DNA of 64,000 bases, from contig NC_134831.1 in the NCBI RefSeq assembly GCF_004210375.1, positions 44,116,035 through 44,180,034 on the forward strand, read 5' to 3'. The notes under the pieces are model-generated. The model was not told the DNA's origin, ran no database searches, and was given only the letters and a program-made list of their open reading frames with translations. The translations under genes and the position numbers were made by a program. The DNA comes from Tachypleus tridentatus. Lineage: Eukaryota > Arthropoda > Merostomata > Xiphosura > Limulidae. Position 1 is the stretch's first letter; the number at the start of each line of letters is the position of its first letter. Positions 58,640 to 64,000 of this stretch are shown one piece after another.

Positions 58640-58806
58640 AAACTTAGGTTTGCATGTATCCCGTAAAGAGGCTCCAGGGTTTGCAAATCGTCTTTCTCGA
58701 AAAGCCAAACATTTATAGGATCCAAAATTATCGCTATAATGATCCTTGGGACACGGGGCACATTCTTCTTGTTTTTTACTTCTGTATTGTCCTGGAGGGC
58801 ATGGAA
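58640..58806 (-). CDS. exon with a GCC2/GCC3 (ephrin-receptor-like) cysteine domain
   Basis: After the acceptor TTTCTTTAAG the minus strand reads PCPPGQYRSKKQEECAPCPK, then DHYSDNFGSYKC and RFANPGASLRDTC. This is the pattern of the GCC2/GCC3 (Tyr-kinase ephrin A/B receptor-like) domain, C-P-x-G-x-Y...C-x-x-C-P...Y-S...G...C...NPGAS..DTC, found in SVEP1, SCUBE and related extracellular proteins, where it forms small disulphide-bonded modules. One expected cysteine after KC is Phe here. Phase 1 at its start fits the small exon at 59779-59846, giving NKC-I-I-PCPPG. No clear donor is seen before the adjoining SINE, so the exon may be decayed or end within the SINE. The longer frame in another phase (58585-58839) is a shadow. 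Confidence 0.6.
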
Positions 58807-58844
58807 CTTAAAGAAAGGAATAATTTGTAACATATGCATTTAAC

Positions 58845-59555
58845 CCTCAAACACCAAAAAGTTGATTAAAACAAGGAAATTAAATCGTGTAACGAAGTTA
58901 TAAATAAATCAGTGCAGGGTAAGTCTTTCATTACATTATTCTTTATAAACAGTACAGAAAGTGATGACTGGCTTGTTTTTGTATATTAATTATGTATAGT
59001 ATCTTTATATTCATTGTCCATATATATGCTGGCCCTTTGTTAGGTTTCTCTCTCTTATAAAAACAGTAAATCCCAAGTAAAATATATTTCAAATTTTACT
59101 TCTGAATAAACAGAATCAACAATAAGCTCTTAAACATTTAGTTTTATATATAAATATGTTATAATATTTATAAGTTTTCTGTAAGAGTTGCTTTGTTAAT
59201 ATATTTTCCAAAAGAAATATTAGACACTGAAAAAAGTAGCGAAGAGCAATTTGATATACTGTGTATATATATATATAATATCCTTTTATATATCGTAAAT
59301 TGACTTATTCTTGTTAAATTAAAATTATTAGATAAAAACACAAATATATAAAGCATAAATACTGGTTTCGTATATTAAAGAATACTCTAGAGTTTTCAAA
59401 AATAAGGCACTCTCTGATTAGTTCCTGAACAATCAAAACACTTTCCAAGATTTTTTATGTAAAAGGTTTATATATGTTTTTAAATTCACTCTGTGTTAAA
59501 CTATGAAACATTTAGTACGGTTTAAAATTTGCCAATTAATAAAATAATTTCCATA
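58845..59555. other. presumed intron, nothing recognised
   Basis: AT-rich, with a (TA)n run near 59262. No exon recognised. Confidence 0.4.
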
Positions 59556-59560
59556 ATTTT

Positions 59561-59680
59561 GTTTGTTTGGAATTAAGCACAAAACTACACATTAGACTAT
59601 CTGTGCTCTGCCCACCACGGGTATCGAAACCCAATTTCTAGCGGATTGAGTCTTCAGACATACCGCTGTGCCACTGGGGG
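59561..59680 (-). repeat. SINE family 2, full length
   Basis: Best minus-strand copy: head CCCCCAGTGGCACAGCGGTA, B box GGTTTCGATACCC, tail GTGTAGTTTTGTGCTTAATT and (CAAA)n. Confidence 0.93.
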
Positions 59681-59778
59681 AAATTTTTATAAAGTAATCT
59701 CTTTTTTCACAATAATACTAAAACCTAAATATTTGAAAAAATAATTTTAATATATGATATTTTTCACAATACACTTAC

Positions 59779-59846
59779 TAATGCATTTGTTAACAGTTTG
59801 TGGGCAGTTGTTTGTATTCTTAACATAAGATATATGTAAACTTATT
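59779..59846 (-). CDS. small cysteine exon upstream of the GCC2/GCC3 exon
   Basis: A 68-bp stretch between a good acceptor (CTATTCGTTGCATCATGTTTCAG region) and a canonical donor (GTAAGTG). Inferred phases are 2 in and 1 out. It reads ISLHISYVKNTNNCPQTVNKCI. The exit phase joins in frame with the exon at 58806, which supports both, but a 22-codon exon is weak evidence on its own. Confidence 0.4.
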
Positions 59847-60459
59847 CTGAAACATGATGCAACGAATAGTTGAGAAAAAATAAACCTGGGGTCATTTGAA
59901 TAGTAGCCCGCAACGCTGCCCACTAGGAAATACCTCCCATTTCTATCGCGTATAGTAGTTGTAGGTCTCATAGGAATTTTTCCCGACTAGTAAACTTTTA
60001 TGTGATGATGTAATTACTACAGATATTTTCCTATTGTAATATTTGTTTTACCTGAAGGTCACAAAAATTTTATTACATGTATTGCTTACTTCACATATTA
60101 TCATAAAACATATTGTGTCCATCCAAGTTACTTTGTGTCTCTGTGTAAAAGATATTCAAATTCAAAGCCGATTTTTCATCATCCTCACGTGAAAAATATA
60201 CTTGAAGAATATACCAGCAAAACACTTTACAAAGTTTCAGTAAAAGCTTCTAAGTTTTGATGAATCCAAATGTAATTCATGTTTTACAATTTTTTTTACT
60301 GAAATACTAAATAAAGAAACAAACATAAACAAACGCAAAATTAAAGAAGCCTTACTTATATAACAACTTAAACCCAAAATAAACCAATATAAAGGAACGC
60401 CTTTATACCTATATTAATATAATAAAATGAATAAAATTATATATTCAAACATCTAACAC

Positions 60460-60665
60460 CGCCCTCTACATTCCGACACTCAGTTACACAACCCCTTTCA
60501 AACATGTGGTCAGCTTCCGGTCAGTTACCTCTTTCTTTGTGAACCTGACGATGACCGAAGAAGGTCGAAACGTTGTTCGTTCTTCTATGTAAAAAAGTTT
60601 CTCAACCCAAACGAGCCGTTTTTACATATATATTTCTCTACAAGTGGGTTTTCTCGACATCACTG
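60460..60665 (+). repeat. Penelope-type repeat with hammerhead-like motif
   Basis: Longest copy: leading block around TCCGACACTCAGTTACACAA, then GTGAACCTGACGATGACC, GAAGAA, GGTCGAAACGTTGTTCG, TTTCTCAACCCAAACGAGCC, and a trailing block TTTCTCTACAAGTGGGTTTT ending CATCACTGA. GAAC/GTTC can form stem I, GACC/GGTC stem II, and ACGT is a palindromic stem III. Confidence 0.75.
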
Positions 60666-60799
60666 AATATATGAATCTTATGTCGGCATGATACTTACAG
60701 GCAATATCTTTGATCACTTTGCAAGTTTAAAGCAAAAATAATACAAAACTAGAAACTATGTCTAAAGAATTATGGAACATACTCTAACAGAAAGATTGC

Positions 60800-61110
60800 A
60801 AATCTTTAACATCATTGAAAGTCATTGAAGTAGTTTCGAGCTTCCCTTACAAAAAGGCTCTGTTTCTGGGTCTTAGCACCCCTGATTGTCTGTCTATCAA
60901 GTCCGTCAAGAGCTTGTTGGATGTTAAAACCCAAATATCCACCGGTGGTCTTACCTATTACCCAAACTCGGCAATTGCCCGGGGCTTCACACATTGAAGG
61001 ACCCGCGATGCTATGCTTTAATATACTTCAGACTTTTCTTATTATTAAGGGGATCCCATTTACTGAATTCTGCCTGGAGCTCTACAATGACTAAGACCGC
61101 CCTTGAAAAT
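60800..61110. other. coding-like conserved-looking block, strand unclear
   Basis: Less AT-rich than its flanks and open on both strands. The minus strand reads VIVELQAEFSKWDPLNNKKS, then EAPGNCRVWVIGKTTGGYLG and FNIQQALDGLDRQTIRGAKT with one stop between; the plus strand is also partly open. It could be a transposon ORF fragment or an exon. No family recognised. Confidence 0.3.
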
Positions 61111-61911
61111 ACCTACCAAGTTAGTTGAGTACTGAGTCTTTTATACACGAAAGTTACACTCAAGCGGACACGTGAAAGCATCGAAATCTGTTCCCATATA
61201 AGTTTATTGTTCAATAATCTTTATTTTTGTTGATTATATGAGAGTACTACAAAATGTAATAAACTGTCATATATTTATTATCTATTTATGATAATTTCTG
61301 GATTATTGTTTAATTATGACTGTTTAGCATTTCTTTTTTAAGTCAGTATTCATACCTCACAACTATTTGACTTCATTAACACTCAGGAAACGCCTCCCCC
61401 CGGCTACTTCCCCCGTATCTCCAATATTCCTTGACTGGTTACTCTATAAGACATTAAACTCTGTTAAAATCACAGACAGACAGAAACAAAACGAAACGGT
61501 CATTCTTGGTTTGCCAATGAAAAATAAATGTTCACCCTTTTCAAAGCGTTTGGATATAAGGTATCTTATTTTTGATTTAGTAGATTTTTATGTTGTTCAC
61601 ATGAACCGTCAGAATATGGATCTTACAAGGTAGCCTACATGGTGTAATAAAAATACTAATATCATTTTTGAGGAATTAAATTTAAGGAAAATACGTTTAA
61701 ACATACAATGCAATAAACTACTAATGTAATACTAGATATTCATCAGTTACCATTTATAACACACGAATTATAGATGGTTAAATAAAACAACTCCAGGTGG
61801 AACGGTGTTTGTTGAATATTTAGATTTGTGTGCACTTTCGCAAATAGAAGACTTTTAAAGGTAACTTTAATGTCTATATATCCATCTGGTATAGTGATAA
61901 AAACCTATGTG

Positions 61912-62026
61912 CACCCGAGTGGCCCAAATGGTATGTCTATGAAGTTAGAATGCTAGAAACTGGGTTTCGATACCTGTGGTGGGCAGAGCACACATAGCTC
62001 ATTGTGTCGTTCAAACAAACAAAAGA
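61912..62026 (+). repeat. SINE family 2
   Basis: CCCGAGTGGCCCAAATGGTA head, GGGTTTCGATACCTGTGG B box, GCACACATAGCTCATTGTGT tail. Confidence 0.85.
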
Positions 62027-62204
62027 CTTGCGCGGTATTTCTACGTATTCATAAATTAACTTTCAAATGGCGCTTAGTTTTGCTCATATATGTTAATTAG
62101 AATACTATGTTAGTGTAAATTCTTTCCTAAGTAAAAGGTAAATATTCAATACAAATTATCTACCTTTTAAATAATGGTTAACAGCGAAAAATAAATATAT
62201 ATGT

Positions 62205-62340
62205 AAAAATGACTGGTTTGGGTTGAGAAAAATTTTATGTAGAGGAGCGAACAACGTTTGGACCTTCTTCGGTCATCGTCAGGTTCACAAAAATATATGT
62301 TTCTCTACAAGTGGGTTTTCTAGTCATCACTGGTAATGGT
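62205..62340 (-). repeat. rearranged Penelope-type repeat
   Basis: The hammerhead-like block is on the minus strand (GTGAACCTGACGATGACC..GGTCCAAACGTTG, with GAAA changed to CAAA), while the trailing block TTTCTCTACAAGTGGGTTTT is on the plus strand beside its start. In the copy at 60460 both lie on the same strand. Confidence 0.75.
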
Positions 62341-62396
62341 TAACAGCGATTTCTTGTTTGGTTCGTGGCCTGATGTTTTCATTCCAGTATAAAACA

Positions 62397-62709
62397 TTAC
62401 AGTTTGTAATCACCCATATCGAAAGCTTGAACGTGTTTAATTATAAGGTCGCCTGTATACTTGTCCATTCTGATTTTGTTTCCTACAGATCCAACGGTAC
62501 CTGTTCGGCCTGTCCATTTGCAGCTAACAACATCGGTGACTAAGTGTTTTTGTTCGTAACCAGGTGGGATATAATGAGCTACTAAATCTTCTTCACGCAT
62601 GTACAGCTTTCACAGGTTTAGTTGATAAAGTAACTCTTCCAAACACTGTAATTTGGCCTTCTACAAGGAAGATAACTAAGGCAAATAAAATTCGTAATAA
62701 TACATCCAT
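62397..62709 (-). pseudogene. signal peptide plus Ig-like domain exon, frame-shifted
   Basis: From the ATG at 62709 the minus strand reads MDVLLRILFALVIFLVEGQI, a good signal peptide, followed by TVFGRVTLSTKPVKAVHA and a stop at 62593. In another frame over the same strand it continues without a gap as REEDLVAHYIPPGYEQKHLV, then SCKWTGRTGTVGSVGNKIRM and YTGDLIIKHVQAFDMGDYKL. This fits an immunoglobulin V-like fold: early strands, the first Cys before a Trp (C-K-W), then T-G-D-L-I-I..V..D-M-G-D-Y; the usual second Cys after Tyr is Leu. One frame shift near 62600 separates the two parts, either true decay or a sequence error. A possible donor GTAATG follows. It may be the first exon of a cell-surface or secreted Ig protein, possibly of the minus-strand gene whose other exons lie at 59.8-55.8 kb. 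Confidence 0.5.
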
Positions 62710-62777
62710 TATTCAGTAAATCTTCTTTGTCTCTTTGATTTGCGTACGCTTTGGATTATTTTTCTATAAAGGTTTAC

Positions 62778-62903
62778 GTTATGTGTGTGTGTGTTTTATT
62801 ATAGCAAAGTCACATCAGACTATCTGCTGAGTCCAACGAGGGGAATCGAACCCCTGATTTTAACTTGATAAATCCCTAGACTTACCGCTGTACCAACGGG
62901 GGA
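62778..62903 (-). repeat. SINE family 3, full length
   Basis: On the minus strand: head CCCCCGTTGGTACAGCGGTA, B box GGGTTCGATTCCCC, then CAGATAGTCTGATGTGACTT and a CACACACA end. Confidence 0.92.
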
Positions 62904-63032
62904 CGGTTTACGTTGCTAAGATGCATTCATAACCTAAATCACCGTTGAAATTACCACTTGACATATTATTGTTGAAGAACTCTTAGTAAATACCTTATCA
63001 TTCTCGTAAATAATATTCAGGTAACAACACTT

Positions 63033-63285
63033 ATAAAGCTACTCGAGGACTATCTGCACTAGCCGTCCCTAATTTAGCAGTGTAAGACTAGAAGGAAGGC
63101 AGCTAGTCATCACCACCCATCGCCAACTCATGGGCTACTCTTTCACCAACGAATAGTGGGATTGACCGCTCATTATAACGCCCCCACGGCTGAAAAGGCG
63201 AGCATGTTTAGTTCGACCGAAATCCGAACCCGCGACCCTCAGATTTCGAGTCGAACGCCTTAACACACTCGGCCATGCCGGGCCC
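63033..63285 (-). repeat. SINE family 1
   Basis: Minus-strand copy with tail end shortened; head GGCCCGGCATGGCCGAGTGT is well kept. Confidence 0.9.
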
Positions 63286-63496
63286 CGTGAACCCTACTTT
63301 TCTATAGTAAAGAGTAGCCCAAGAGTTGTCAGTGGATGATATTGACTGATTATTATGAACCAGAAAGGGAAGCCATATTTTGACATTGCATACCGACAAA
63401 ATGTGAGCCATATGAAGTTGTTAGATACGAGACGTGATATTACAAAAAAGTTGAAGTTTTGTTTTTAGTGGGTGATTGTATAAGGTTCGCTTCTAT

Positions 63497-63600
63497 AGAA
63501 ATTGAGCACAAACATTAAACAATGGTCCATCAGTGCTCTGCCTACCACGGTTTGTAGCATTTTAAGTTCCCTGACATACCGTTGTGCCACTGGGAGGACG
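63497..63600 (-). repeat. SINE family 2, decayed
   Basis: ATTGAGCACAAACATTAAACAA, TGCTCTGCCTACCACGG and CATACCGTTGTGCCACTGGG keep the reversed family order. Confidence 0.75.
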
Positions 63601-64000
63601 GTTATATTGGATAAACCTGTGTCTTGCAGTTTTCTCAAAAGTAACTTTAAATACGATACGATGTGTTCAAAAGTATATTTTATATCCCATAAATATCCTC
63701 GGTTAGGAAAAGAGTACTTCCGCTAATTAAGAAGGAAACACAATCTGGTTATGAAGGCAAACTTCGTAGGTAAATATTAATCTGAAAAGTTGAAAACAAA
63801 TAAAAATGTTCAAAGAAAAAGGAACAGAACGTGATAGGAGTTCTGGACAAATAGCAGATTACTCATTGAGCTAGGAAGACATTTTGAACACTCAGCGAGA
63901 TATGAAAGCAACTACGCCAGCAGTCTCAAATCCGTACTTTCATGTCCAAAAGATTACTCCTGGCGTTTGAAAAACAGGATTTTGACTTCTGCAGATTCAT
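63601..64000. other. intergenic, nothing recognised
   Basis: No exon or repeat recognised up to the window edge. Confidence 0.4.

Noticed and set aside
58585-58839. 84-codon frame over the GCC2/GCC3 exon
   Set aside because: Wrong phase; the cysteine-domain reading in the neighbouring frame is the meaningful one, and this frame runs into a SINE.

Overview
The window looks like AT-rich, gene-poor nuclear DNA from an arthropod, most likely a chelicerate and possibly a horseshoe crab. The basis is canonical GT/AG introns, a peritrophin-type (CBM14) secreted protein, arthropod-type Tc1, hAT, piggyBac and Jockey-like relics, and one dominant tRNA-derived SINE of about 270 bp with roughly 27 copies or fragments. 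The horseshoe-crab guess rests on memory of that SINE and was not searched.

Layout. 1-14 kb holds no convincing gene: SINEs plus a strongly decayed array of about 39-bp units from about 4.1 to 7.5 kb. 14.2-16 kb holds a short minisatellite, one candidate coding exon and a compact CBM14 gene with a poly(A) signal. 16-27 kb is repeats: SINEs, a broken non-LTR reverse transcriptase (18.5-19.8 kb), a hAT relic on the minus strand (22.0-22.6 kb), a Penelope-type hammerhead-like motif (23.8 kb) and a 31-bp minisatellite (25.2-26.1 kb).

27.7-43.1 kb holds the main biological content: two related type I membrane-protein genes in head-to-head orientation about 10 kb apart. The minus-strand gene (27727-29822) is intact: two exons, 602 residues, with signal peptide, cysteine-bearing ectodomain, one transmembrane segment near the C-terminus and a short tail. 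The plus-strand relative (39895-43064) looks broken. Both share an intron at the same place and phase and an exact C-x6-C-x10-C-x4-C module next to the membrane. The architecture resembles the EFF-1/AFF-1 cell-cell fusogens (eukaryotic class II fusogens), but that assignment is an inference. Between the two genes lie a hAT relic, SINEs and two minisatellites; an inverted pair of Penelope-type ends enclosing nested SINEs lies just upstream of the plus-strand gene.

43-53 kb holds a 191-bp tandem duplication, a 990-bp Tc1-like element with intact inverted repeats but a shortened transposase, SINEs and a piggyBac relic. 53-62.7 kb carries scattered minus-strand coding pieces: a signal peptide plus Ig-like exon (62.4-62.7 kb), a small cysteine exon phase-compatible with a GCC2/GCC3 (ephrin-receptor-like) exon (59.8 and 58.7 kb), a clean internal exon (55.8-56.0 kb) and a long coding-like stretch (53.4-54.1 kb). 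They may belong to one large gene or to several, and some look decayed.

The other notable pattern is repeat biology: three tRNA-derived SINE families share a similar 3' tail module, and the Penelope-type repeats carry a motif that fits a double (dimeric) hammerhead ribozyme.
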